A program made the translations under genes and the position numbers. The notes under the pieces were generated by a model. The model saw only the letters and a list, made by a program, of their open reading frames with translations. It made no database searches and was not told where the DNA came from. From Glandiceps talaboti (taxonomy: Eukaryota > Hemichordata > Enteropneusta > Spengelidae): 62,000 nt of DNA. Where the stretch lies: NCBI RefSeq assembly GCF_964340395.1, contig NC_135563.1, forward strand, positions 22,442,809 to 22,504,808. Reading direction: 5' to 3'. Below, piece after piece: positions 12,216 through 24,822 of the stretch; within the stretch, counting starts at the first letter, position 1; every line of letters starts with the position of its first letter.

Positions 12216-15200
12216 CATAATGTCTATAACAGAGATCTTACAACGTGGTTTCAAATCAATGATTCGCACACTATGCTTCATTTTGACAGCATTGTCTAAT
12301 CGTGGGTGAATGAACAGATGAACGAACGGATACATAAACCTCAAAATAAATTAAATAATTAAATAAACAAATAGACCAGTGACAGAGAAACCAACAAAAA
12401 CATAAACAAATAGACACGATCATACAGCAAACTTCAAGCAAAATAAGTAAATCAATAAACATGTTTTTTGTATGAATAGCACCTAAAACAAGAGACGTAC
12501 AAGAAGAAGTGAGTGCAGAGTACATTCATGATTTTATTGAGAGTAAAATTTCGCCCAGCAGATCTTATTGTTACATTATCACTTGTTTAAAATCCACCAA
12601 TCATTAGCCTGGAATAATGTCAATAATGTCCATTTCAAAACACTTTGGGTATTTCCATGAAAGACATAGCGGAGAGCACGGACCCCCAAGTTAATAATTC
12701 CGTGTTGTCGTTGATAGGCTTTAACGCCAAGTCTGTCAGCACAGAACGATTATCTAGACTACATACAGTTTAACTGAAATATAAAAACGTTTTAATATAA
12801 TACAGCTGCTGAGAAAAATGACCATGGTGAAAAATACCTTTCTTACAGTAAGTGTTGATATATGTTCGAACTATGTGTAGAAATTCAAATATTACAATAT
12901 ATACATTAAATGATTGAGCGTTTATAATGGCTGTCATTGCACAGAGCTAGTTTGTTTTCGATAAATGGACGAACAAAGTAAAAATGAAGGAGTATGTACT
13001 AAAATAGTGTATTTTATTGCTAATACATACGTAGTATGATTTATTCAAAGTAAAATGTCACTGTTAGTACAGTTCAAAGAGTCTTGTTCCTGGTAATCTA
13101 GAAATAGTACACAATTATAAATCCCAAATCGTCATTGAACTGTTGCCTGGAACCGTGTCTATGGTCAATGTTTCAATTTTCCAAGTTCGAGAGTATAGCA
13201 TTGAACTTGACAGTTCGGCATCCGTAAATTAGATACTTAATTTTCAAATACATGCACGGTGTTACCTGTCTAAGCTTGTACTGTTGTCACTATGGCTGTC
13301 ATTTTGGTTAGCTATCCAAGACGAGCGCCTAGTCAGCCAAAATAACATCGAATATATTTTTTGTACAGATGCAACTTTATAATTAAACATACAAGGTAAG
13401 AACGTGTTAACTTTCTGAAATAACTTAATCAATAATCCTCCAATCTTTAATTTTGCTTGTCCAAACTCAAAATTGACAACAATTCCCGCGAGTCGGAAAA
13501 CTTTACCGTTGTCACGAAAACTTAGCGATTCTACTTTTGCCCTTCAGAGGCCTGCGTAGTTGACGAAGATACCAGTAGTAGCTGTACAGCTATGATGCAA
13601 AACTCGTCATACTATAGTGTTGCATTGAATACTAAGCTCGGCAATTATCTACGAACTGGTACTTATGAAGATAAATTAAATTCTAAGATGAACCATGCAA
13701 ATATTGTTTATTTTAAGTTATGATTGGAAATTGAGAAAAAAGTCTCTGTTGATATAAAATAGCTTAAAACCAATATTGTATTTGTTTGTTTGTGTATCTT
13801 GAAAATATCAGTGTCGTGTCCATTAAGCTTATGATAAAATAAGTCGGACCAAAGAAAAATATGCTCAAAGCTAATCTTAACAATTTGATTTCAAAAGTAG
13901 GAATGGAAAGAAAACAAATAAATTTCTAAGTTTAATTACTTGAACTTATCCCCTACAACAAACTTATTTGTGCGAGCACTGGAATTATTAAATTCACTTT
14001 TACAAAAAGGTAATGCCTAGAGGTCACAACTACCACGTCTCCAGTTAAGATAAAACACAAACAAAAGATGTTATCGTACACTTTAATTGGATAAGTAAAT
14101 CTAAGGTTGTAAATGTTGAAACTTTTAGATCGTTCGTTTTGACGGGATACTTCGATACTTCGATTGCCGTGAGTATTTGACAATTGCCGTGTCGTCATTA
14201 GTAGCACGTTCTTCAAACTGACATGTATCTGGCGGGAAAGAATAGTAAGAAATACAAATTTCCACAATGAGACATTCTCGCAAACCAGAGCTGATATTTC
14301 TACCGCGACACTGCGAAATAACGAGATTGACGGCGCGTTTTGGACGGTGCCGTAAAAGAGGCTGTCGTTTGCGACGATGCAACGAGACGACTGGTTTCGA
14401 GTCTAATTTAACACGGGTAGGTAACCAAATAAATATACATTTGACATTTTTCATGCTGATTTTCATATACATGCCAGAAAATAACCGCGCATCGGACTCA
14501 AAGGGTCGGAAACGAGGCAACGAGGTGTCCAGGGAAACAAAGCATATTTTACATGTGTAGATGTGTCTCTCTTCATATTTCAGTCTGTATAAGTCCGTAC
14601 CATTTCGTCTTTTTCGGAAGGGGCAAGACTAGTATCCATCTACGTTTCTTGGCCCATATTTCAATTAGATGAGGCACAATTAAAGATTCAATATTTAAGA
14701 TTATGTCAAGATGCTGGGAATAGATAGGTATAGACTGTCGTGTTGTGATGTACGGTACAGCACAATACTTTATAACACTTCCATTCCATGATATAATAAA
14801 TGTGATCTACTGTCAGTTAGATGGTTTCTGCCTGCCTACATAAAACGAAGGAATTTGTGTACTGAACTAAAACTCTTTTCCCTGTTCTGTTCTCCCACCA
14901 TCTATTTCTATGTTCAAATTCATTTCTAACAAACTACCACAGACATGATCATATCGTCCAAATTTAACTAAGTATTACTTTTTTAGGGTCTTTAGTACTA
15001 GTATTGTAATACCAAAAGTGAACTTCCCGATAAAATAGAGAATTTTTTAGGGTGATAGACGGGAGACAGGGCAGCATAAGTTTAACGTATATACCTGTGC
15101 GTGGCCAACCACTCGACTGGGAACTTCAAGGCATTGACTGGGGGTTACTGCGTTTGTCGGTATAAACCTTGATATGTGTGAGGTCCACAGTTCCGGGCCT

Positions 15201-17251
15201 GTTTTAGTTTTTATGATGACCGCTGAGTTCTTTTTAGTTATTGTGGTAGTACATTTGTCATCAAATACACCACATGAAATTTCCCAGATGTATAATCCAG
15301 TACCGCAAAATAAATCTATCAAACTTTTGATTTTTTAACACTATAATGGGACAATAAACACGCAGTTGGGAGCCCACCATGACAAAAAGTTATCGACACT
15401 CCCCCTTTTTTTTCGATGCCCCACTAACATAGCTCATTCATAACGAAAACGCAAAACAGGACAACTCTTCCATAAACACACATACAAAAAATATCAGAGT
15501 GCGATATACTATAGTATATATGATGAAAAGCCGGTGGCCAAAGACCGTTATTTAGTTGTCAGCTTTTCCGACGAGGAAGAGCTCCTTACGAGTCTCTAGG
15601 TACATACTGTGACGTCACATTATAAATTTTCTTGTCATGAACAAATGTTTAGGTGAACAATATGTGTGAAGCGCTTACAAATACTGGCGATGAGTTTTCC
15701 AAATTGTTTCTAGACTATGTTTTGTTGTTATACATATAGTTTAAAAAACAGGTTTTGAGTTTTCAGAAAGTTCTATTTTAACTTAATACTTTATTATCTA
15801 CGTGTATATGTCCAAGACAAACCCGAATATCATTAATATTATCGTGAGCTGGAAAAATGTTTTCTACACTTGTTCTGAGAGAATGCGATCATTGCCACCG
15901 TCAAGATGAAAACAAGTTACCGTAGACGATGGTACCGTCATAACCAACCCTCAGTGTTGACGAACGATTGTCCGTGCCCTCACAATAATACCTAATATCA
16001 ACAAACATAAAATTACAGTTTACAAGTGTCGATCTGCCGACTGATCCATGCCGCGTGTGGTTTCTTGGTAGTTTCGAAGCTGGAAATGGCCATTCAAAGT
16101 ACCGCCGACATTTTATTACGAGATGTTGGTATATTTGGTGTTAGGATTATTCCACAGCGGTATAGTACCCCATTTACCGTTCCTGAACAAATACACACGC
16201 AATTTATAAATCCGCTCCAGATACACGCTCAGTTTAATGTTCTTTCCTGTATAAAAGCATTTTTTGTTCCGTTGCAAGTCGCAATTGATTGTGATTTAGC
16301 GATATTACTTCACTATGTAAAATTTTAGAGTTGGAGTATCGGAATGGTGCCCACTTCAGGGTCGTTGATTTCATCCCTAGAAACGGACATACTCATAGAT
16401 AAGTTAGTTTACTTCACAATAAATAAAATACATGGAAACTGTTTACATTGTAAAGAACCGCTCTATATATATAGATTTTTCACAGTCCATAACCCTGAGA
16501 AAAACGTCAATTTTGCAAATATTGGTACGAGTACACATAATTACAAATCGTCGCATTGTGTTGACTTATATGGAAATGAGGATATTTCTTGGGAATGACG
16601 GGGATAAGTAAATCAAAACCAGATTAGAGAGATATTATTTGAATCGTTTATTGAATACTGCTTAAGGTATATTACAATCTCTTCACTTGTATTTTTACAC
16701 GTTCACAAGTTATTTATACAAAACAATTCTACGATTTTTGGAAATATTGTTGTTAACATGACATAGTCTTCTACATCTGATTACAATGTTTAACAAATAA
16801 CAAATTGAATTCTATTGACAATAACATGAAATCAATGAAGGTTGTTAATTGAGTCACAGTAAACTAATAAGTCCATTCACAATGTCATGACTATTCAGTA
16901 TCAGAAAAAAAAAACGTTGGCAACAACATAAATACTCAATGACAAACTAGAAAGTATCTACACTACCCTTGTGTATTTAAAAAGACATTAGGGTTCGGCG
17001 GCGTACTGTGCTTAAAATTGTACGATTTCTCATTATGTGTCTTAAAAAAGAATTGTAAAATTTCTAGTTAATATGTGTCTTAAAAAAAACATTTTTATAT
17101 TTAAAAAAAAAAAGCTTTAAGAAGTGAAATAGAAGAATAAATTAGGAACATAATTATTGTCTGTGAAAAATGCTGTTTTGCTTCATCAGGTGTATAGTTG
17201 TGAAAAAGATACATCACGGTATTTTGGACTGTTTATCAAGTTTGACGTCCT
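12212..17251. other. FoxI downstream region, no other gene supported
   Basis: Apart from the mini-element at 14273-14379 I see no gene. The FoxI 3'UTR occupies the right end: a minus-strand AATAAA lies at 16652-16647, about 600 bp past the FoxI stop. ORFs at 13953-14560 on both strands overlap the mini-element and are not coding candidates. Confidence 0.55.
14273..14379. mobile_element. 107-bp MITE with 8-bp target-site duplication (hAT-like), copy 1
   Basis: The element begins CATTCTCGCAAACCAGAGCTG and ends GTTTGCGACGATG, whose reverse complement CATCGTCGCAAAC matches the start. The flanks are CAATGAGA (14265-14272) and CAACGAGA (14380-14387), an 8-bp duplication with one mismatch. A second copy at 39335-39453 shares both ends and the block GGACGGTGCCGTAAAAGAGG. 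Confidence 0.85.
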
Positions 17252-18136
17252 TCATAGTTCTGTGCCGTGATGTGGGTTATGAAGTAAACTGTTCACGCTA
17301 AAATCACTGGGATTAGTTGTGGTTGTGTTAGGTAGTGTGAAGTTTCCACTCACCAGCGTCGTGGAAGAAGAAACAGGAATGTTCCCAGTAGTGGAACTTT
17401 TCATCTGTTCCCTTTCAGTCTTTTTGGGGATCGATGAACACGTTGTTGTGCCGGAGGTTGCATTGTTGACGACTGCATTTCCACTGCTGCTCGATGATGT
17501 AGTAGCATCACGACGTTTGCGTTTTCTGCGGAAGTTCCCGTTGTCAAACATTTTCTCGCAGTTGGGATCCAAAGTCCAGTAATTACCTTTGCCGGGATCA
17601 TCTTCACTCCTTGGTACTTTCTTAAAACAGTCATTCAAAGACAAATTGTGACGAATTGAGTTCTGCCAACCAGCTTTGCTCTTCTTGTAGAATGGGAAAT
17701 TGTCCGAGACATACTTATAAATACCACTCAAGGTGATTTTCTTTTCTTGGGCTCCTTGTATCGCCATGGCAATCAACGCAGAGTACGAGTACGGTGGTCG
17801 GACAAGTTTGAAAAGTTCTTGTTGAGTTGGGATCGAAAGCCATCCCAAATCGGCAGCACTGAAACTAGGTGATGGGAAGTAACCTCGTTGATGGTGATGT
17901 GGTGGTGGCGGCGGTGGTGCGCTGTAGGTCGGTGGCATGTACGCTGTGTTGAACGGGTTGGCAGCACTTATGGTTGACGTGTTAAACCACATCGAAGCCG
18001 TAGGATAAGATGCGCTTGTATAATCCAACGCTGGATTAGACATATAGCTGGGAGGGGATCTGGCTACGGTATGTTGATACATTGTGTATGAATTGCGTGT
18101 ATCATTCATGTAACTGAACCGTATGACTTCTGACAT
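17252..18136 (-). CDS. FoxI: FoxI forkhead transcription factor, intronless
   Basis: One uninterrupted 294-codon frame runs from ATG at 18136 to TGA at 17254-17252. The forkhead (winged-helix) domain spans about residues 112-206 and includes [16 protein letters not shown], the recognition helix [19 protein letters not shown] and a basic end FRRKRKRRD. The preceding motif [13 protein letters not shown] and the upstream MWFN block are typical of FoxI. The C-terminal tail [16 protein letters not shown] resembles the conserved FoxI terminus ending in GTE(V/L). FoxI proteins act in the nucleus; in vertebrates they specify ionocytes, otic placode and some ectodermal cells. Vertebrate FoxI genes usually split the forkhead domain with an intron, and this one does not. 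A frame opening upstream at 18175 uses GTG and crosses a TATA-like motif, so ATG 18136 or the next ATG at 18109 (residue 10) is preferred. Confidence 0.95.
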   Translation of the reverse strand: MSEVIRFSYMNDTRNSYTMYQHTVARSPPSYMSNPALDYTSASYPTASMWFNTSTISAANPFNTAYMPPTYSAPPPPPPHHHQRGYFPSPSFSAADLGWLSIPTQQELFKLVRPPYSYSALIAMAIQGAQEKKITLSGIYKYVSDNFPFYKKSKAGWQNSIRHNLSLNDCFKKVPRSEDDPGKGNYWTLDPNCEKMFDNGNFRRKRKRRDATTSSSSSGNAVVNNATSGTTTCSSIPKKTEREQMKSSTTGNIPVSSSTTLVSGNFTLPNTTTTNPSDFSVNSLLHNPHHGTEL

Positions 18137-18137
18137 G

Positions 18138-18184
18138 ATATATAAAGGGAGTGAACTTTCTGTGACGTAAAACACTTGACCAAT
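18138..18184 (-). promoter_or_regulatory. Putative FoxI core promoter: inverted CCAAT, CRE-like and TATA motifs
   Basis: Upstream of the FoxI frame, reading toward the gene, are an inverted CCAAT (18184-18180), a CRE-like site TGACGTAA on the + strand (18163-18170) and TATATAT (18144-18138). The TATA motif almost touches the ATG at 18136. A start site about 30 bp downstream would fall near 18114, so the ATG at 18109 may be the one used in transcripts from this promoter. Confidence 0.45.
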
Positions 18185-20295
18185 CAGCGTTCGTATCTTA
18201 ATTTGAGATCATTCATGAACTTCTTCCAGTCTCCCTAGCTTTCTGATATTTCACGCTCAGTGCACGAAGACCCACTGCGTTGACAAAGTTTGTCTTTTTT
18301 CATCGTTGAATATTTTCATTTCTAGCATTATAGTGTCAACTGCATTATTCAAAACTCGCCATTTTTGTATCCATTTTATTAAAGCTACAGAAAAGTTGTA
18401 CCTGTACAACACAAACAAATCGGCTGACTTCAAGAGAGATTTTATAGGGTATTGAATATCTGCGGTGATTTGTACAACCTCGCTACACGTCTCTGTATGT
18501 GTGTAACCCAAGACCTTTGAAATAGGCCGAGCAATATGTTTTTATACCGACATGCTACATTATATATTTTAAGAGTTCCGTGAACAAACAAAATAGGAGT
18601 GACTTCTAAAGCCGTGTAAGGAAAGACTTCAAGAGGGTTTCCTTCTTTTTGAGTGAAACCGTGGACGCTGTTGATACATGATAAGAAACGAACTTTGTTC
18701 AATGTTTTCTAATGATTTGTCAGTGTCTAGTGTTCGTCTGCTGTTTTAGGTTAATTCGAATGTATAAGAGTAGATTATGACCACCACAAACACGATGATA
18801 AATTCATATACATGCATCATTAATATAATAGCGAATTTGGTAAATAGACTAAGGTGAAATAAAACCAAATGACTGTATAAAAAACTATACAGTGTCGAAT
18901 GTCTTTAATATTTCATTAGCACTAATAGGAAGACGTGTATACACGACTTGGAGAGGAAGGTTTGTTTTTTCCTCCTTTTTTGGGCGCTAATCAGCAACTC
19001 TGTGCTTGGTAGTAAATAGTGAAATAAACACAGCATGGTATGGGCGTGGTCACCAATCTGTACAGACGTTAGGGTATTTCACAAGTATATACCATAGACG
19101 TTACAGGAAACTATAAGAAAGTGATGTTAGTATACAGTAAACGTAACACAAACAAATAAAAACCATATAGCACTAGCACACCGGTAACAAAAACTCAGCT
19201 ACAAATAGAAGTTGGGGATTGTACGGGTGCCAGAACATTTGCAACAATTGCCGAACACTTTTGGAATTTTTTTCCGATTGTATTTTTAAAGTCGCAGAGA
19301 GTGGGATTACATAAATGAGAGTTTGTTTCACGGTTTGGCCTGTGATTAGTGAGTCGGATCAAGATTAGACAAAAGAGGAGGATTTGTATTCATGATAACT
19401 GGGAAAGTGTAGGAAACTAACACCAAGACAGGAGGCGTTACGCTGACTACTTTTACCGTACGGTATGATAAGAATCTAAGGTAACCGTTTGATTTGGACA
19501 CTGGCGTAGACTGGGTACAATAGATAGCGAGTTAAATCACAAAGCGATCAATAGAAAAGTAACTCAACCTTATTTTGACAACGAAAGCAATAGGGGACAG
19601 TAATCACACACGATTGTGTTTCACAGGCCGCATTGAGTCCAAACAAAACCTTCAAACACAAAGCCAGCCAAGTGTAACAACCCTACCCCCTTTCTTTACA
19701 ATACACTGCTGTATTCATTTGTAAGTAAACTAAATAATACAATCCGTTTATACACTTGTCAAAATTGACCACATTTAGGGGATAAACAGTGCTCAAATAT
19801 TAAATCGTTTAGCTAAATACACACAGCGGCAATACAGTGAAGCAATAAAACAAATTCTCTGCAGGAGCTCAATGTTGATGTGATTTTCTCGAAGGCATCT
19901 CCGAATGGCTTCGGTGATCTCCGGTAACTTTATTCTATTCATCCCCTCTGAACAACGATAACTCCAATATGCTTCACCTGTTTCGAAATACAGTGTAACA
20001 GGTCTGAATGAAAATCAAACTAGACTCACAGTCTATACATGAATATAGCACACATATTTATTATACACAAGCCGTAAAGGTAGTTTGTATGTACAAGAAA
20101 TAAATAAACATTTCATTTCAAAAGAAATAGTTTAAAGCCACAACGCGTCAGTATACATATAAATGTCGTTACTCCACAAACAATGTCTCAAATAGTAAAT
20201 TCACTGGAACACAGGTGTGTTGTGTTTCCATACAGTATCTTCCCTGTATGTCAACAATATCTGGGTACAATACGTTGGAAATGTTACAGTTTTAG
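18185..20295. other. Intergenic region between FoxI and the single-exon ORF
   Basis: No coding exon is supported. The right end holds the likely 3'UTR of the minus-strand ORF at 20296-21012, with AATAAA on the minus strand at 20062-20057. Confidence 0.5.
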
Positions 20296-21012
20296 CTAAA
20301 GTGACAGATCTAGAGTTGGTAACTTTTCATAGGGGGTGTCGTCAAGTTCTTTACTGTCCCGTCCCAAAGTCTTGTGTGTTTTTGGCTCGGTGTCTCGTGG
20401 ACTTTGTCGTATAGATACATTCTTTAACCATCTCAGAATCCGTCTCGTTCTATTGGCCGGTGTGTCTTCCTCCCTTTGTGTTTTTAAGTACATCTCTTTG
20501 AGAGGAGCAATCTTGATTTTCTTGTTTCTAGTTTTCTTGTTGATATCTTTATCCAGGTTATCGGCATGTTTCAACTCGACAGGCACTACACCTTCTACGG
20601 TTATGGTGTTCAGTCGGTTGACGGCCATAGTTCTCCTCGTAACAACCGTGCTGGCATTATCCGACTGTTGAAGTTTAGACGACGTTAAAAGCTCTCTTTT
20701 AGCATTTAGGTCCCGTTTCCCTGGTCTATCACAAGTTGGTGCCGGGAAGACCCGTATACTTGGTAAATTAGTTCCGAATTCCATCATGGTGTTATCTCCG
20801 CTCGTATCGAATCTGAACGAGTGGTACGTACTGAGGCCTCGTTTACCACCTCTTGTAGCCTTATATGACGAATCTTCCATCTTTGATAAGTTTAACAAAT
20901 CCATACTTTGTACCAGGTGAGTTGAGTGAAAGTAACGTAACTTTTCGCCGTCTTTGTTGATGTTTGTAGTGTGGCCAGTCAGCCGTGGAATCCGCTCTCT
21001 TCTCCGCTCCAT
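20296..21012 (-). CDS. Uncharacterised basic protein, single exon, 238 aa
   Basis: A clean ATG (21012) to TAG (20298-20296) frame of 238 codons, by far the longest non-repeat ORF outside recognised genes. The product is hydrophilic and strongly basic, with Lys/Arg clusters such as KKTRNKKIKIAPLKEMYLK and a C-terminal segment ANRTRRILRWLKNVSIRQSP, then an acidic end ELDDTPYEKLPTLDLSL. I see no signal peptide, membrane segment, Cys pattern or known domain; most of it looks disordered, so a nuclear or cytoskeletal role is possible but unproven. A minus-strand polyadenylation signal lies about 235 bp past the stop. It lies 2.2 kb upstream of FoxI on the same strand. It could be a lineage-restricted gene, one exon of a spliced gene, or a fortuitous ORF. 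Confidence 0.6.
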   Translation of the reverse strand: MERRRERIPRLTGHTTNINKDGEKLRYFHSTHLVQSMDLLNLSKMEDSSYKATRGGKRGLSTYHSFRFDTSGDNTMMEFGTNLPSIRVFPAPTCDRPGKRDLNAKRELLTSSKLQQSDNASTVVTRRTMAVNRLNTITVEGVVPVELKHADNLDKDINKKTRNKKIKIAPLKEMYLKTQREEDTPANRTRRILRWLKNVSIRQSPRDTEPKTHKTLGRDSKELDDTPYEKLPTLDLSL

Positions 21013-21368
21013 TCCCGTCGTCAGGTCTACCTAAGCCATTTTAAAGGAGATTTGGTTTCTTTAGGGTATAATATGCTCCAAAACCTTCTCTTGTTTCTAC
21101 TTGCTATGACAACCTGGTAAATCAAGTCGTAAACAACCTTGGGTAGGTTATTGACAATTCAATCGACATCGATAAGTTTTAATAGTAAAATTGGTTACAG
21201 ACTTTTTCGGACGAGGTAATATTTTAACCTTTCCCGATGCATTTAACACTTATCGTCGAATGGTTTTAACTACTGCGATTGGACAAACACATCATAATTG
21301 TTTCTTCACCAATATAAACTTCACATTTTGTATGTTTCAATTTTTTTTCATTCTCCATTTAACGTATG

Positions 21369-21450
21369 ATGATGGTGATGGTGATGGTGATGGTGATGGT
21401 GATGGTGATGGTGATGGTGATGGTGATGGTGATGATGATGATGATGATGT
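21369..21450. repeat. (GATGGT)n hexanucleotide repeat grading into (GAT)n
   Basis: About 10 units of GATGGT followed by GAT triplets. Confidence 0.95.
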
Positions 21451-21977
21451 GATGATCTTTCTTCTTTAAAAAAAGCACTGGTTCCTCACAAAGTACACCA
21501 CAAGTTCGACCCAAGGTGTATCATCACCATGCAAAATTAATGTAGTATTCTCTGAAAAGTTTCGTGTATGTCATGTCTGGCTATGGGGAACGAGCAGAGT
21601 TTATAGCAAGGAGGCTGTGGAGAAAATAGGGACACGAAAAAAAACGTCCTTTTTTCAAAAAAGTGTTTACCGTTGGAGGGGGATAGCCCCTCCCACACCC
21701 TCCCCATCAGTGATCATGGCGAAGCTGTTTGTATACCAAATCAAAACTGAAGGGGAAAGCCCTGCTGGCTATGTATCTCCAAGTATAGCTTACAGCCCAA
21801 TGTGAGATCTCTCCTTGCAAAGCCCACATCTATTTTTTTAAAAGGGAGATGTTTTGTGAACGCTATGTAAGACAGGTTGGATGATAATACACCGACTGAA
21901 GGTGTACAGTCTACCCAACGTTACAAAATCAAGTAACTTAGATTTAAATTTTTTATATAAGCTTATACCTCGTAGTT

Positions 21978-22134
<157 letters not shown>

Positions 22135-22878
22135 GTCCATCAATCTCTATTTTCTCCTCCATCACTCTCCCTCCCCTCTCTCTCGTCTTTCTTTATCTCC
22201 TGGATCAATGAAAAGAAACAACCTACGGCATCTCATTCGTTGTTTTTTGTCATGTCTTAACTATCTCATGATATGCCGTCACTTCTAGTTGACTAGTTTG
22301 ACAAGATGTGAAAACTGTAAGTAGATGGGAGTAACTAAATATACGTTATGATGACTGCGTTAATTGGGCTAAACTCTATCTCCCACTGATGACCCTAACT
22401 GATAAAGTGTACGATATCATAGAGGCACTGTGTCAATTAAACACGTAGCAGCGACACCAGGACTACGACGTCAAGACGACTGACGGCAGTTACCAAGTAT
22501 CACATCGATAATGATCACGATCATCACATCACAGTGCTATATACAAATTTAGACACATTCTAGCGGTAAAAAAGTATACAACTCAACTTTGGTAAGTTGA
22601 TTTATTCTCGACCAATCTCAGCTAGATATTGTACTAAAGAGTTAGGTCTGGATTTCCATACATGTATAAGGATTATAGTTTTTTCAGAAGCAAATGAAAA
22701 ATTACATTTGATGATTACAAAGTACCGTAGGCGATCAAAGAACATAACACCAGCGGTGACATTCACTGCATCGTCTTGACTGTGATTTATATCATCACTG
22801 ACAACCAAGAAAACGTGTTTGTGGATCTTTGTTTCTTCTGCCAAGGGGCAATGTATTTGAAAACTTAAAAACATTTGG

Positions 22879-23067
22879 TGTATATAAGGTATGGGTTAAA
22901 AATGAAATGAATCCTTGTTTTGAAGTCTAAAGAAGTGTTGATAATGCAGACATTCCCTACTGTGTAGTTATTCGATTCTTGGCTCCGTTCATCCAGACAC
23001 TGACCGTCGCTGCAGAGACCCCCTGCATCCATGCATTTACTAGTAATGGTACAAGACCATATCGCAT
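22879..23067 (-). other. Weak candidate terminal exon with a Cys-rich segment
   Basis: On the minus strand a good acceptor (CTTCACTTTCAG) is followed at 23067 by open frame DAIWSCTITSKCMDAGGLC, then SDGQCLDE and a low-complexity tail. The cysteines are spaced C-x5-C-x6-C-x4-C, which suggests a small disulfide-bonded module, but the family is not recognised and no partner exon was found upstream. It may be chance. Confidence 0.2.
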
Positions 23068-23659
23068 CTGAAAGTGAAGCCACGATATCAGGATTATTTG
23101 GGATAACATATTTGAACTAATTGGATACTTTGAAATCGTTTCTACGTTAGAAAAGTCGCCAACACATTGGTCACAATCAATTACATGTGTGGTTAAAGCT
23201 GAAAGAATTTAGGGAGAAGAAACGAAGCTGGCAGAAATCGATCGTAGATATAGGCCTATACAGACATCTGGGTACGTTTACGCTCTTCATACACCCTATT
23301 TCAGTCATGTTTCTTCTTCGCAGTAGTGCTTCTCACCCATATCGGTCGTTAGCGGCGTCATATTTGGCAAACGATTTATGAATAATAAATAAATAAGTAA
23401 ATATCATGTTTCAATTTTAATAAAATCATAGACCCTACACGAATACCAACATCTGTCTACCAACACTCTTCTCTGCAGACGTTACCATTCTCTCCACCAA
23501 GCTTCTCCAGCATTATAATCGTCATATATGGTGGTAAGAAGCGCCCCCAACGTCTGTTACAAATCTACGTTATAATTATATTCATGATATTATAGCATCT
23601 GCATCTGTGAAGGGGCTCGTAAGGACATTTGTGATTGGTCTATCATTTACAGTTTCTTA

Positions 23660-23830
23660 ATCTTTTTTGGTTATGTGGGGATTGTATGGTATGGTATGAG
23701 TTGTTATGTGAGGGTTGTATGGTATGGGTTATGTGGGGTACGGGTTGTTATGCTGTGGGGTGTGGTGGGGGAGTGGGTTGTTATATGGTACGAGTTGTTA
23801 TGTGGGGTTGTATGGTTGGAGTTGTAAGAG
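23660..23830. repeat. Degenerate GT-rich minisatellite
   Basis: Irregular repeats of words such as TATGGTATG, GGGTTGTTATG and TGTGGGG. It opens an artefactual 75-codon frame. Confidence 0.8.
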
Positions 23831-24253
23831 AAAACCAGACTAATCACATACAGATACAATAACAATGCATATAGAATGATTACAGTGATGTTTTACTCTT
23901 TGAGCACCAAAACAATATTTCATGAATACAACATACATAATTTGTATAAGGTATCAGATGAATTTACATATTTGTTTTACTGGGAGGGCTTATTCTTTGC
24001 TGCATATAAAAAGTTAATAGCTGTACTGTACTATTCTACACACCAAATCTCTTACTAGTGGTAGAACTCAAAATTGAGTGTTCAGGTATATATTAGCCCA
24101 ACTACTTGCCCTATCTGTGACTCCACTACACTTATACATTATCAGTGCAGTGGAATCATAGACCAAGCAGTGTAGACAGGCTAGGCATAAATAGTTCATT
24201 ATGCATATTTCTAAATATTGTTACACTGTGTAAGTGAGGCCAAAAAAGAGAAG

Positions 24254-24569
24254 AAGAATTGTTTCTGGTCAGCTTGCGCATCACTTCAATACTCCATGTT
24301 GGTCTTTTTGTGTGTGATTGTCCAGCTCATGCAGTCTGCAGATCCGTGGGGAAACACAAAATACCCCCCCCCCCCTGACTTCAGTGAAGACAACTGCAGA
24401 GCCCATCATGAACAAGCAAATGACATCTGCCCCACATACACACTTGCTCTAAAGTATTAAATAAAAAGAACAGTAACTGTCATAAATAGTAGACTGAGTG
24501 ACAAGTTTGTTAATGAGAATTAAAAAAAAAAATCCCATTGTCATACTGACATGACCAGAAACAATTCTT
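24254..24569. mobile_element. Possible TIR element: 18-bp perfect inverted repeats 280 bp apart
   Basis: AAGAATTGTTTCTGGTCA at 24254-24271 is repeated inverted at 24552-24569. Outside each copy are A-rich or T-rich runs and then GGCC on the left and GGGGGGGCC on the right. No clear target-site duplication is seen. The ORF inside has no recognisable product. Confidence 0.55.
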
Positions 24570-24754
24570 TTTTGGGGGGGCCTAATATCATAAGGTGATT
24601 CTCAATGCCATTCAAGGCATGTGTCAACATATTTATGTATGGATTGTTTTGGAAACTACCAAATAAAACAGTTGTAAACTCAGCTAGTGTCACTTTAAAT
24701 AAACAAATGTTTCTAGCTAAATCACAATAATTAAGCTGCTAACTTTACGTTACA

Positions 24755-24822
24755 TTATCATCACATTATCATTACATTATCATTATATTATCATCACATT
24801 ATCATTACATTATCATTACATC
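24755..24822. repeat. 11-bp tandem repeat (CATTATCATNA)
   Basis: About six units built on ACATTATCATT/C. Confidence 0.85.

Noticed and set aside
13953-14560. ORFs of about 100-130 codons on both strands
   Set aside because: They overlap each other and the 107-bp MITE, with no family match or splice support.
17319-17967. Other-frame ORFs within FoxI
   Set aside because: Shadows of the forkhead coding frame.
24218-24460. 80-codon ORF inside the TIR pair
   Set aside because: No domain, contains a poly-C-derived Pro run and lies within repeat-like DNA.
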